Part shown: piece after piece, positions 7,777-16,351 of the stretch
Layout of the letters: each line of letters starts with the position of its first letter
Numbering within the stretch: position 1 is the first letter of the stretch
Source of the DNA: Candidatus Bilophila faecipullorum
Lineage (GTDB): Bacteria; Desulfobacterota; Desulfovibrionia; Desulfovibrionales; Desulfovibrionaceae
Assembly (NCBI GenBank): GCA_944326695.1
Contig: CALVEZ010000038.1
Span: 1-32,095 of the forward strand
Direction of reading: 5' to 3'
DNA: 32,095 nt
The notes under the pieces: generated by a model
What the model saw: only the letters and a program-made list of their open reading frames with translations
Databases searched by the model: none
What the model was told of the DNA's origin: nothing
Translations under genes and position numbers: made by a program

Positions 7777-10242
7777 ATGAGCAAAATCAAATCGCTGCCG
7801 GGCCAGCGTCTCTGTTCCAATCTGCCCCCGGACCGCATCCCCTGGGAGACGAGCGACGCCATCCCCCGCAACGGCCACCGCAAGGTGGCGCCGCAGCCCC
7901 GCGCGCTCAAGGCGCTTGAGCTGGCCCTGCATATCCATACGGCGGGCTACAACGTCTACCTTTCGGGCGAGTCCAATCTCGGACGAACCTACATGCTGCG
8001 CGAGTTCCTTGAGCCGCGCATCCGCAAGGCGTCTACGCCACCTGATCTCGTCTACGTCAACAACTTCGACGATCCTGACCGCCCCCTGCTGCTTTCCGTC
8101 CCGGCGGGACAGGGCAGGAAGCTGCGCTCGGCCTTGGCGCAGGCGCTGGCCGACGTCCGCAAGGAGCTTCCCTCCCGCCTCGACAACGAGAATTACGTGA
8201 AAAAGCGTTCCGAATTGCAGGATCGCTTTCAGGCCGTGCGTTCTGGCCTCATCAAGCAGATGGACAAGACGGCAGGCAAGCAGGGCTTCAACCTCGACAT
8301 GGACGAACAGGGAAGCCTGACGCTCTACCCGCTGGTGGAGGGCAAGCGCCTGAGCGAGGAGGAGTACGAGCATCTTGATCCCGCCCTGCGGCAGGGGCTC
8401 AAGCAGAAAGGGGATACGCTGCTGCGGGCCATGTCCGGCATGGTGCGCAAGCTGAACACCGCCGAGCAGTCCTTCCGTTCCGACGAGAAATCGCTGGAGC
8501 GGGAGGTGATCCGTTCCGTGCTCACGTCCGTGCTCGTCCCGGTGGTGGAGCGCATCCTGAGAAACTGCACCCCGCCCGACTGTGAGCCCGATCCCGCGCT
8601 GCAAGACTACTTTGAAGCCCTGCAGGAGGACATCCTCGATCATCCCGAAGGCTTCCTGCCCCGCGACGCCTCGTCCGGGCCTTCGCTCGGCGCGCCTCTG
8701 TCCGCTGACGGGCCGCACCCCGAGCAGGACACCTACCTCTATGATGTCAACGTCTTTGTGGACAACAGCGGCCTGAAAGGTGCGCCGCTTGTGATTGAGG
8801 ACCATCCCACCACCTCCAACCTGCTCGGCTGCGTGGAGCGCGAGTCCGAAATGGGGGCGCTGGTCACGGATTTCACCCTGATCAAGGCCGGATCGCTGCA
8901 CCGGGCCAACGGCGGCTTCCTCGTCCTGCACCTTGAGGACATCCTCCAGCATCCCGGCGCGTGGGAAGGGCTCTTAAGGGCGCTGCGGGCCGGTTCCGCT
9001 CGCCTTGAGGAGGCCGGAGACGTGCCGGACGGGGCCGTACGCACCAAAGGCATCGAGCCGCAGCCCGTGCCCCTTGATCTCAAGGTCGTCCTCATCGGCA
9101 ACGAAGAACTGTACGAAGCCCTGCTGACCAACGACGACCGCTTCGCCAAGCTCTTCAAGATCAAGGCGCACATGACCGAAACCGTGGAGCGCACCGCCGC
9201 CGACATCCGCGCCTGGCTCATCCGCATCGCCGGGATCATCGACGAGACGCGCCTGCTGCCCTTCAGCCGCGAAGCTCTGGCCGGGCTGGTGGACTTCAGT
9301 TCCCGCGTGGCCGAGGATCAGCGTAAGCTCTCGCTCAAGTTCCCGCTCATGCGCGACGTGATGATCGAAGCCTCCGCGATGGCCTCCATGCGCGAGTCCG
9401 TCCTCGTCGAGCGGTCGCACCTTGAAGAGGCCCTTGAAGCCCGCCTGTACCGGGCCAATCTGGTGGAAGAGCTGTACATGGAAGAGTACGACCGTGATCT
9501 CATCAAGGTCCGGACCACCGGGTCCGCCGTGGGCCGGGTCAACGGGCTTTCGGTCTCGTGGTACGGCGATTTCGAGTTCGGCCTGCCGCATCAGATTTCC
9601 TGCACGGTGGGCGTCGGCCACGGCGGGATCATCGACCTTGAACGCGAAGCCGAACTCGGCGGCCCCATCCATACCAAGGCCATGCTGATCCTCAAAAGCT
9701 ATCTGGTGGACCAGTTCGCCCGCGACAAACCGCTGGTCATGACGGGCAGCCTCTGTTTCGAGCAGAATTACGGCGGCATCGAGGGCGACTCCGCCTCGGG
9801 CGCGGAACTGGCCGCCCTGCTCTCCGCGCTTTCGGAGGTGCCGCTCAAGCTCTCGCTGGCCATCACCGGAGCGGTGAGCCAGTCCGGTCAAGTCATGGCC
9901 GTAGGCGGCGTTTCCCGCAAGATCGAGGGCTTCTTCGGCATTTGCTCGCGCCGTGGGCTGACGGGCGAGCAAGGCGTGATCATCCCCTCGGACAACGTGG
10001 ACCACCTCATGCTGTCCCCGCGCATCCGCGAAGCCGTGGACGCGGGCCAGTTCGCCATCTATCCGGTTTCGCACATTACGGAGGCCCTTGAACTGCTCAC
10101 GGGCGTCCCTGCCGGGCGGCCCCTCAAGAACGGCGGCTTTACCCCCGGCTCCATCTACGACCTTGTCGACCGCCGCTTGCAGGAGTTCGGCCACAGCGCC
10201 GAGCACGCCTACTGCAAACCCTTGCGGAGAAAAAGGAAATAG
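7777..10242 (+). CDS. Lon-related AAA+ protease (S16 family)
   Basis: An 821-residue cytoplasmic protein of the LonB-like/AAA_32 type, not classical LonA, since it lacks the long LonA N-terminal domain. The Walker A region is GESNLGRT at 64-71, with Arg70 where the canonical Lys would be. The Walker B-like stretch GGFLVLHLED (379-388) has His385 where Asp is usual. A helical region at about 110-270 is charged and probably coiled. The proteolytic domain is intact: Ser672 in EGDSASGAE and Lys715 in SRKIEGFF, 43 residues apart as in the Lon Ser-Lys dyad. AGGA precedes the ATG at 7777. Expected role is quality-control proteolysis; whether the ATPase works is uncertain. Confidence 0.88.
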   Translation: MSKIKSLPGQRLCSNLPPDRIPWETSDAIPRNGHRKVAPQPRALKALELALHIHTAGYNVYLSGESNLGRTYMLREFLEPRIRKASTPPDLVYVNNFDDPDRPLLLSVPAGQGRKLRSALAQALADVRKELPSRLDNENYVKKRSELQDRFQAVRSGLIKQMDKTAGKQGFNLDMDEQGSLTLYPLVEGKRLSEEEYEHLDPALRQGLKQKGDTLLRAMSGMVRKLNTAEQSFRSDEKSLEREVIRSVLTSVLVPVVERILRNCTPPDCEPDPALQDYFEALQEDILDHPEGFLPRDASSGPSLGAPLSADGPHPEQDTYLYDVNVFVDNSGLKGAPLVIEDHPTTSNLLGCVERESEMGALVTDFTLIKAGSLHRANGGFLVLHLEDILQHPGAWEGLLRALRAGSARLEEAGDVPDGAVRTKGIEPQPVPLDLKVVLIGNEELYEALLTNDDRFAKLFKIKAHMTETVERTAADIRAWLIRIAGIIDETRLLPFSREALAGLVDFSSRVAEDQRKLSLKFPLMRDVMIEASAMASMRESVLVERSHLEEALEARLYRANLVEELYMEEYDRDLIKVRTTGSAVGRVNGLSVSWYGDFEFGLPHQISCTVGVGHGGIIDLEREAELGGPIHTKAMLILKSYLVDQFARDKPLVMTGSLCFEQNYGGIEGDSASGAELAALLSALSEVPLKLSLAITGAVSQSGQVMAVGGVSRKIEGFFGICSRRGLTGEQGVIIPSDNVDHLMLSPRIREAVDAGQFAIYPVSHITEALELLTGVPAGRPLKNGGFTPGSIYDLVDRRLQEFGHSAEHAYCKPLRRKRK

Positions 10243-10455
10243 GACATCAGGCAGGGGAGGGAGAAACGTCCGACAGGAAAAGGGGCGCGCCCCGCGTTTC
10301 CTCCCTCTTCTCCCTTCAACGGCTTCCGAGCCGGGGCGGGCACGTCCCGGCTTTTTTGTGCCCGGCAGCCTTCCCCTTTCGGGCCTGCCCCCTGCCTGAG
10401 GCCGTCCATCCGGGCCGGCCTGCCAAGGACTGACCGATTCCATGTGCAAGACAAA

Positions 10456-10485
10456 AGAGGCTGCCCATTGTGCGGGGCAGCCTCT
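10456..10485. terminator. Bidirectional intrinsic terminator
   Basis: AGAGGCTGCCC (10456-10466) pairs with GGGCAGCCTCT (10475-10485) over 11 bp with an 8-base loop. On the minus strand the stem is followed directly by TTTTG; on the plus strand ATTTTTG follows 6 bases later. It can end transcripts of both converging genes. Confidence 0.7.
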
Positions 10486-10725
10486 GACAATTTTTGATGT
10501 AAAACGGACAGTTCTTGTTGGGCCACTTCCCCTCCGCCCCGGAAAGGCCGAAAGGAAAAAACTGGTGAAAGAAGGAACGGCAAGCGGAAGCGGGCCGCTG
10601 GAAGGTCGTCCCCACAGGGTCGGCACCCAAACCGATCAGCCGCCCCTTACGGGCGGGAGTTCCGACAGGGTGAAGGAATCCACACCCGCCCCGACAAGCA
10701 GCCCCACTTGCGGAGGCCCTGAGTC

Positions 10726-10753
10726 GGGAGGGAGGGAGGGAGGGAGGGAGGGA
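10726..10753 (+). repeat. (GGGA)7 tetranucleotide repeat, potential G-quadruplex
   Basis: Seven perfect GGGA units lie in the convergent spacer. Any four consecutive units satisfy the G3-N1-G3 quadruplex pattern with single-base loops. It lies in the 3' flanks of both neighbouring genes and outside reading frames, so it is not an obvious phase-variation switch. Confidence 0.9.
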
Positions 10754-10784
10754 ACGTCCGCTCCCGGCGTCCTTCAGGGCGAAA

Positions 10785-10808
10785 GCGGCCCTTCTTCCGA
10801 AGGGCCGC
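10785..10808 (-). terminator. Terminator hairpin of the U32 gene
   Basis: GCGGCCCTTC (10785-10794) pairs perfectly with GAAGGGCCGC (10799-10808) around a 4-base loop. It begins 6 bases after the minus-strand stop codon. Only a short CTTTC follows, so it is a weak intrinsic terminator; the bidirectional one further on may back it up. Confidence 0.5.
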
Positions 10809-10814
10809 CCTTGA

Positions 10815-12791
10815 CTACAGCAGTTCCCCGTCCCAGTTGAACAGGCCCGGGCGGTTGGCGACGGGCATGGTTTTGGGCGGGTTCTCCTCCATGCGGGCGA
10901 AGAAAGAATAGCCCGCCGCCTCCAGTTCGGGGCGGTGCGCCGAGATGTCCAAGGGCCACGCCGGGTAAATCCACGTGTTCTGCCCGTAACGGCGCGTCCA
11001 GAAGGTTTCGCCCTTCGGACTCTGGAACGGCTCGTTGGCCTTGATGCCCACGGGATCGTGGCGTGCGATGCCCATAGGCCAGAAGCCGGAAAGGACGACG
11101 CCGAGCGGCAGGGGGCTCATCTTCGGCAGAGCCAGAAAATCCCCCCGGGTGAGTTCGGGGCTGACGAAGGCCGCGTGGAAGCCGAGATCAGCGAAGGCGG
11201 CCAGCGTGAAGGCGTTGGCGGCGTTGCAGAAAGGCCCGGCCACCAGATCGACATCCTGCCGATCCCGGAACAGGGCGGCCTGCCACGGCGCGTTGCAGAC
11301 GAAATGCTTCGCCCCGTTGCGCGTCGCTTCCTTGAGCAGGCGCTTCCAGAGTTCCTCCTCGTCCGGCCAGATGACCGGGGGCAGCCACCACGTCATGTTG
11401 GGAGCCACGGTGCGGGAAACCTCGCGCACGGACTTCGGCGAAAGCCACAGGCCGATGACCGTGTTGCGGCTGCGGCGCGTCTCCGCGCCGTAAGGCAGGG
11501 ACGCGCGCAGGACCATATCCGGGCGGCGGCGCGCCTGCGCGGGCTTGGGCGGCCGGACCGCAAATTCCACGGCGGCGGGCTCGCTGCCCTTGCAGCGTTC
11601 CAGCTTCTGCTTCCACTCGGCCAGAAGGCGCACAAGCTCGGGTTCGCGGCGGTCGATGAGAAAGACCGGCGTCCCGGATTTCGGCGTCTTGTGCTTGGGC
11701 AGGCGCAGGGCGAATGTCCCGGCCTTGGGCGTGCGGCGGGTCACGGGCAGGGTCGAGTGCCAGTTTTCGTCCTCATAGCCCACGCGCAGGTAATCGTAGG
11801 ACAAAAGCTCGATATGCGGCTTGAAGAAGGGACGGCCCTCGGGATCGGTCTGCACCTTGCCGACGAGCCTCCCAGAACTGGTCTGGCTGTCCGGCGAGGT
11901 CGGCTCGCTCGTGCGCTGCGGCAGGAAACGGGCGCGGGTCGAAGGACGTCCGAGCGCCATTTCCAGAATCTTCTCGGCGTCCTTGCGGGCCTGCGGATCG
12001 TCGGGATTGTCGCGCAGCATCTTATAGGCCGTGACCACGTGATAGACGTAGTGCGGCCCTTTCTTGCGGCCTTCGATCTTCCAGCAGTTGAGATGGGGAA
12101 TATCCGTAATGGTCTTGGCGAGCACGTCCAGCGAAAGATCGAGGCAGGAGAAGAAGCGCCCGGCGTGGCCGCGCTGCTTGTACATGCGGCGGCAGGGCTG
12201 CACGCAGCGCCCGCGCAGGCCGCTCTTGCCGCCCATGTAGCTCGACCAGTAACAGCGGCCCGACACGCACCAGCACAGCGCGCCGTGGATGAACATCTCA
12301 AGGTCCAATCCCTCGGGGCAGGCGGCGGCGATCTGCTTGATTTCGTCGATGGAGAGTTCGCGGGGCAGGATCACCCGGTCCGCCCCCAGTTCCTTGGCGG
12401 CCTGCAGGGAAGCGGGGTGCGTCAGGTTGGCGAGCGTGGACAGGAAGAGCCCGCCCTCATACCCGGCCTGACGCGCCAGCGCGAGGAGGCCGGGGTCCTG
12501 AATGATCAGGCCGTGCGGCTTTACGTCGCGGGCGAGACGAGCGATGAGGCGTCCCGCAGCGGGCACGTCGTCGGGCTTGACGAGCGTGTTGAAGGCCACA
12601 TAGATGCGCCTGCCGTTCTCGTTGGCCAGCTCGACCATGCGGGAAAGCTCGGCGGAACCGAAGTTGTCCGCCTGCATCCGCGCGGAAAAATGTTTGAGGC
12701 CGAGGTAGACGGCGTCGGCACCGGCGGCCATAGCCGCCAGAAACGATTGCGTGTCCCCCGCCGGGGCGAGAATCTCAGGCTTGCGCGTCAT
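10815..12791 (-). CDS. Peptidase U32 family protein
   Basis: A 658-residue protein of the U32 family. Its better studied bacterial members are RNA-hydroxylation factors (TrhP, RlhA) or ubiquinone-hydroxylation partners rather than proven proteases. The N-terminal TIM-barrel part starts KPEILAPAGDTQSFLAAMAAG. The family signature is EMFIHGALCWCVSGRCYWSS (165-184), with further cysteines at 196 and 200 (GRCVQPC) and at 216. These are probably ligands of an iron-sulfur cluster. From about residue 300 to the end is an extension with no motif I can assign, longer than the short U32 forms. The ATG at 12791 has AGGAT 8 bases upstream. The substrate cannot be told from sequence. Confidence 0.85.
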   Translation of the reverse strand: MTRKPEILAPAGDTQSFLAAMAAGADAVYLGLKHFSARMQADNFGSAELSRMVELANENGRRIYVAFNTLVKPDDVPAAGRLIARLARDVKPHGLIIQDPGLLALARQAGYEGGLFLSTLANLTHPASLQAAKELGADRVILPRELSIDEIKQIAAACPEGLDLEMFIHGALCWCVSGRCYWSSYMGGKSGLRGRCVQPCRRMYKQRGHAGRFFSCLDLSLDVLAKTITDIPHLNCWKIEGRKKGPHYVYHVVTAYKMLRDNPDDPQARKDAEKILEMALGRPSTRARFLPQRTSEPTSPDSQTSSGRLVGKVQTDPEGRPFFKPHIELLSYDYLRVGYEDENWHSTLPVTRRTPKAGTFALRLPKHKTPKSGTPVFLIDRREPELVRLLAEWKQKLERCKGSEPAAVEFAVRPPKPAQARRRPDMVLRASLPYGAETRRSRNTVIGLWLSPKSVREVSRTVAPNMTWWLPPVIWPDEEELWKRLLKEATRNGAKHFVCNAPWQAALFRDRQDVDLVAGPFCNAANAFTLAAFADLGFHAAFVSPELTRGDFLALPKMSPLPLGVVLSGFWPMGIARHDPVGIKANEPFQSPKGETFWTRRYGQNTWIYPAWPLDISAHRPELEAAGYSFFARMEENPPKTMPVANRPGLFNWDGELL

Positions 12792-12885
12792 GACTGTCTA
12801 TCCTGATGGAGAAAAAAATGAATGAGGATAAAACCCCGTAAGGGAGAACCGCAGGGCCGCCCCTCTGTCCCGTCCGACGTCTGGA

Positions 12886-12906
12886 AAGATGCCCGTCGGG
12901 CATCTT
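12886..12906. repeat. 9-bp inverted repeat between cyclophilin and U32 genes
   Basis: AAGATGCCC and GGGCATCTT are perfectly complementary around GTC. On the minus strand CTTTCC follows, so it may be a second terminator after the cyclophilin gene or a structure in the U32 gene's leader. The rest of the 256-bp spacer has short G/C hairpins only. Confidence 0.4.
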
Positions 12907-13000
12907 CGCCTTCTCGTGCCGAAGGTGCGAGGAACCCCGCCGCCGCAAGGCGGGAAAAACGCCGCCGCAGGGCCACCGCCGAAGCCTCGGGAATGGAAGA

Positions 13001-13035
13001 GAGGGGAAAGGGCCTTCGAAAAGGCCCCTCCCCCT
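13001..13035 (-). terminator. Probable terminator of the cyclophilin gene
   Basis: GGGCCTT (13010-13016) pairs with AAGGCCC (13021-13027), and flanking GGGG and CCCC extend the stem across a small internal loop. It lies 13 bases beyond the minus-strand stop. No clear U-run follows. Confidence 0.4.
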
Positions 13036-13047
13036 GTGCCGGGAAGC

Positions 13048-13554
13048 TTATTCGAACACGCTGGCGTTGGTGATGAGCACGGCGGAAACCGGCACATCAG
13101 AGTGGATGCCACGGGTGGTCGTCTTTTCCTTTTCGATCTTGTCCACGGCTTCCATGCCTTCGATGACCTTCCCGAAGACGCAGTAGCCGTAGCCGTCGAC
13201 GCTGGGAGCGGAGAAGTTCAGGAAGTCGTTGTCCACGGTGTTGATGAAGAACTGGGCCGTGGCGCTGTGCGGATCGCGGGTGCGGGCCATGGCGATGGTG
13301 CCGCGCTCGTTGCGCAGGCCGTTGGCGGCCTCGTTCTCGATGGGGGCGTGGGTGGACTTTTCTTCCATCTTCATGTTCATGCCGCCGCCCTGAATCATGA
13401 AGCCCTTGATCACGCGGTGGAAGATGGTATTGGCGTAAAAGCCCTCGTTGACGTATTTGAGAAAGTTCTCGACCGTTTTGGGAGCCTTGTCGGCATAGAG
13501 TTCGACGAGGATGTCCCCGGAGGTGGTTTCGAGAAGCACGGTAGGATTGGCCAT
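13048..13554 (-). CDS. Peptidyl-prolyl cis-trans isomerase, cyclophilin type
   Basis: A 168-residue single-domain cyclophilin that speeds cis-trans isomerisation of prolyl bonds. Catalytic-region motifs are visible: [14 protein letters not shown] with the active-site Arg, [26 protein letters not shown] and [19 protein letters not shown]. There is no signal peptide, so it should be cytoplasmic (PpiB-like rather than PpiA-like). The ATG at 13554 follows a strong AAGGAG; the open frame continues upstream to 13758 but the added part is unrelated to cyclophilins. It is transcribed away from mutY. Active cyclophilins usually have Trp or His at the cyclosporin-contact site; YGYCVFGKV suggests low drug sensitivity (inference). 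Confidence 0.93.
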   Translation of the reverse strand: MANPTVLLETTSGDILVELYADKAPKTVENFLKYVNEGFYANTIFHRVIKGFMIQGGGMNMKMEEKSTHAPIENEAANGLRNERGTIAMARTRDPHSATAQFFINTVDNDFLNFSAPSVDGYGYCVFGKVIEGMEAVDKIEKEKTTTRGIHSDVPVSAVLITNASVFE

Positions 13555-14020
13555 GATACACTCCTTACAAAATAATCGTAAAAGTATGCCCGAAAACCTT
13601 GCGGGAGGCAAGCCGACCCCGTGCCCCCTCTTCCCTTCCACGCCTTCGCGCAGGGCTGGCAAAAGAAGCTGGAAAAGCACAAGGCCATCTCCGACTTCCC
13701 GCCTTCGGACGGGGTCCGGTAGCGCAGCGCCTCCGTGGTCGCATATTTCCGGCTTCACATCCCCATGCGCCGCGCAACCATCTCTCGCCCCGCTTCGCGG
13801 ACCCGTCGCTTGAGGCGGGCCAAACCGGCCCCGTGACAGCCGCCGCGTTTCCGGCTATCTCTTGAAAGGAACGATTCCCATTAAAAAGGACAATCGATGT
13901 TTTCCCCCATAAACGGATACCGGGAAGGCGATGACCGCCCCACCCCGCGCAGGGCCGCCCGGAAACAGGGTGCCCCCTCCGTTTGACTCACCGACCTCAC
14001 CCGAAAGGATACCTTTTCGC
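13555..14020. other. Divergent spacer upstream of cyclophilin and mutY
   Basis: This spacer must hold promoters for both directions, but none matches consensus clearly. The most AT-rich stretch is near 13870-13900. It contains a possible 29-codon reading frame with a ribosome binding site (13897-13986) just before mutY. No tRNA-like fold was found despite several GC-rich hairpins. Confidence 0.5.
13897..13986 (+). CDS. Possible 29-codon upstream open reading frame
   Basis: AAGGA at 13885-13889 is followed 7 bases later by ATG at 13897. The frame runs MFSPINGYREGDDRPTPRR and on to a TGA at 13984-13986, ending 34 bases before the mutY start. The signal is better spaced than that of mutY itself. 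The peptide is basic and proline-rich, with no family I recognise and no run of a single amino acid typical of attenuators. It could be a leader peptide, a decayed gene end or chance. Confidence 0.25.
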   Translation: MFSPINGYREGDDRPTPRRAARKQGAPSV

Positions 14021-15133
14021 ATGAACGATAAACGACGCTTTACCCTTATTCAGGAAAGGCTGCTGGCGTGGTTCGCCGCCAACCGCCGCCCCCTGCCGTG
14101 GCGCGACGACTACAACCCCTACCGCACGTGGATCGCGGAAGTCATGATGCAGCAAACGCAGATGGACCGGGGGGTCCGGTACTTCCTGCGCTGGATGGAA
14201 CGCTTTCCAGACGTGGCCGCCGTAGCCGAAGCGCCGGAAGAGGACGTGCTCAAGGCGTGGGAAGGGCTCGGCTATTACCGCCGGGCGCGCAACATTCAGG
14301 CTGCCGCCCGTGCCGTCATGGAGCGGCACGGCGGGGTTTTCCCCAGCCGCTACGCCGACATCCTCACTCTGCCCGGCGTGGGGCCCTACACCGCCGGGGC
14401 CATCGCCAGCACGGCCTTCAATGAGGAGGTGCCCTGCGTGGACGGCAACGTGGAGCGTGTCCTGTCCCGCGTCTTCGACATCGACACCCCGGTCAAGGAG
14501 GAGCCAGCCAAGAGCCGTATCCGGCAGCTCGCACAGGCGCTCATCCCCAAAGGCCGGGCGCGCGACTTCAATCAGGCGCTCATGGAACTCGGCGCGCTCG
14601 TCTGCCGCAAAAACCCGGATTGCGGGGAATGCCCCCTTGCGGACATCTGCGAGAGCCGCCACCTCGGGATCACGGCCGACCGCCCCGTGCCCGGCAAAAA
14701 AGCCGCGATCACGCCCCTTGAAGTGGTCTGCGGCGTCCTGCTGCACGAAGGAAAGGTCTTCATCCAGCGCCGGGGCGAAAAAGACGTCTGGGCCGGCCTC
14801 TGGGAGTTCCCGGGCGGCTGCGTGGAGCCGGGTGAAAGCCCTGAAGAGGCGGTCGTGCGCGAATGGAAGGAGGAAACCGGCTTCGACGTGGCGATTGTGG
14901 AGCGGCTCGCCACCATCCGGCACGGCTACACCACCTACCGCATCACCCTGCACTGTTTCCTGCTGCGGCTCAAAGGCGCGCCCTTGGGCTCTCCCCTGCC
15001 CGCCGAGCTGACCGCGGCCACGGCCTGCCAATGGATCGCGCCGCAGGACATCGAAGCCTTTCCCCTGCCCGCGCCGCACCGCAAGCTGGCCGATACGTGC
15101 GGCCTTTTTGACAAGCCGGGCCCGGGCGAGTAG
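14021..15133 (+). CDS. mutY: A/G-specific adenine glycosylase fused to a Nudix (MutT) domain
   Basis: MutY removes adenine mispaired with 8-oxoguanine. The 370-residue protein has WIAEVMMQQTQMDR with catalytic Glu40, the helix-hairpin-helix LPGVGPYTAGAI (117-128) and VDGNVERVL with Asp141. The iron-sulfur cysteines are C195, C201, C204 and C210, spaced C-x5-C-x2-C-x5-C, one residue shorter in the first gap than in E. coli. The C-terminal domain (about 232-360) contains a complete Nudix box at 266-288: G-x5-E-x7-REWKEETGF. Most MutY C-terminal domains have lost these residues, so this one may also hydrolyse 8-oxo-dGTP. The ATG at 14021 is chosen because MutY homology begins there; AAGGA is 11 bases upstream. 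Confidence 0.93.
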   Translation: MNDKRRFTLIQERLLAWFAANRRPLPWRDDYNPYRTWIAEVMMQQTQMDRGVRYFLRWMERFPDVAAVAEAPEEDVLKAWEGLGYYRRARNIQAAARAVMERHGGVFPSRYADILTLPGVGPYTAGAIASTAFNEEVPCVDGNVERVLSRVFDIDTPVKEEPAKSRIRQLAQALIPKGRARDFNQALMELGALVCRKNPDCGECPLADICESRHLGITADRPVPGKKAAITPLEVVCGVLLHEGKVFIQRRGEKDVWAGLWEFPGGCVEPGESPEEAVVREWKEETGFDVAIVERLATIRHGYTTYRITLHCFLLRLKGAPLGSPLPAELTAATACQWIAPQDIEAFPLPAPHRKLADTCGLFDKPGPGE

Positions 15134-15208
15134 GTTGCACGCGAACATTTCCCGCGAGCCGCCCCGCCCGGCGCGGCCGCGTCATGCCAACCATTGCGGA
15201 GTCATCCC

Positions 15209-16351
15209 ATGCGCAAGACTGTCTACTGGATCGAAGGCGACGGCATTGGCCCGGACGTGTGGAAAAGCGCGCGCCCGGTTATCGACGAGGCCATCCGCCT
15301 CAGCTACGGCGACGAACGCGGCTTCGACTGGCGGGAACTCCCGGCGGGGGAAAAGGCCCTGCGGGAAAGCGGAAAGCTCCTGCCCGAAGAAACGCTCGAA
15401 GCCCTGCGCGGGGCGGAACTCGCCATCAAGGGCCCCCTCGGGACTCCGGTCGGCACGGGATTCCGCAGCCTCAACGTCACCCTGCGCCAGACGCTTGACC
15501 TCTACGCCTGCATCCGGCCCATCCGTTATTTTGAAGGCATCGAGTCGCCGGTCAAGCACCCCGAGCGCGTCAACATGATCGTCTTCCGGGAAAACACCGA
15601 GGACGTCTACGCGGGCATCGAATACAAGGCCGGGACGCCCGAAGCCGCGAAGCTCATCGCCTTCCTGCACGAGGAACTGGGAGCCAACGTGGACGCCTCC
15701 GCCGCCGTGGGCATCAAGCCCATGACCGAGAAGGGCTCCAGGCGCCTCGTGCGCGCCGCCATCCGCCACGCCTTGGCGCAGGGCCTGCCGAGCGTGACCC
15801 TCGTGCACAAGGGCAACATCATGAAATTCACCGAGGGCGCTTTCCGTCAGCACGGCTACGACGTGGCCCGGGAGGAATTCGGGGACCGCACCACGACCGA
15901 AGCCGACGCCGCGCCGGGCAAGCTGATCATCAAGGACCGCATCGCGGACGCCATGTTTCAGGAGGCGCTCATCCGGCCCGAGCAGTACAGCGTGCTGGCG
16001 ACCCCGAACCTCAACGGCGACTACATTTCCGACGCGCTGGCCGCGCAGGTGGGCGGGCTCGGCCTCGCGCCCGGCGTGAACATGTCCGAAAAGCTGGCCT
16101 TCTTCGAGGCGACGCACGGCACGGCCCCGAGCCTTGCCGGGAAGGACCGCGCCAATCCGGGCAGCCTCATCCTGAGCGGCGCGCTCATGCTGGAGCACAT
16201 CGGCTGGAACGAGGCCGCCGAGCGCATCTACAAGGCCGTCAACGCGGCCATAGCCCGCCGGGCCGTCACCGAAGACCTCGCCGCGCAAATGGCCGGGGCC
16301 CAAACGGTCGGCTGCACGGCCTTCGGGGAGATCATCGCCGGGCTTCTGTAG
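15209..16351 (+). CDS. icd: NADP-dependent isocitrate dehydrogenase
   Basis: Icd oxidatively decarboxylates isocitrate to 2-oxoglutarate, supplying glutamate precursor and NADPH. The 380-residue protein starts RKTVYWIEGDGIGPDVW and has GFRSLNVTLRQTLDLYACIR (84-103). Its Ser87 corresponds to the serine phosphorylated by AceK in enterics; no aceK is in view. Also seen are RENTEDVYAGIEY, VHKGNIMKFTEGAF and ATPNLNGDYISDALAAQVGG. It is shorter than the 416-residue E. coli enzyme. CGGAG is 7 bases before the ATG at 15209; an in-frame TTG at 15194 is less likely. It lies 75 bases after mutY and ends at a clear terminator. Cofactor preference is inferred from family resemblance. Confidence 0.93.
   Translation: MRKTVYWIEGDGIGPDVWKSARPVIDEAIRLSYGDERGFDWRELPAGEKALRESGKLLPEETLEALRGAELAIKGPLGTPVGTGFRSLNVTLRQTLDLYACIRPIRYFEGIESPVKHPERVNMIVFRENTEDVYAGIEYKAGTPEAAKLIAFLHEELGANVDASAAVGIKPMTEKGSRRLVRAAIRHALAQGLPSVTLVHKGNIMKFTEGAFRQHGYDVAREEFGDRTTTEADAAPGKLIIKDRIADAMFQEALIRPEQYSVLATPNLNGDYISDALAAQVGGLGLAPGVNMSEKLAFFEATHGTAPSLAGKDRANPGSLILSGALMLEHIGWNEAAERIYKAVNAAIARRAVTEDLAAQMAGAQTVGCTAFGEIIAGLL

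Larger units (their letters stand above)
10243..10814. other. Convergent spacer with terminators and a GGGA tract
   Basis: This spacer separates two genes that converge. It holds a bidirectional terminator (10456-10485), a (GGGA)7 microsatellite (10726-10753) and the terminator of the U32 gene (10785-10808). Frames across it are low-complexity and show no family match or ribosome binding site. Confidence 0.7.

Noticed and set aside
10726..10753. Phase-variation switch at the GGGA repeat
   Set aside because: The tract lies outside any gene or promoter; length changes would not shift a reading frame.
10935..12806. 623-codon plus-strand frame opposite the U32 gene
   Set aside because: Antisense shadow; the product is Gly/Arg/His/Ala-rich low complexity, while the minus strand encodes a clear family protein.
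13690..13850. tRNA-like folding in the cyclophilin-mutY spacer
   Set aside because: No TTCRA arm, acceptor stem or plausible cloverleaf could be drawn.
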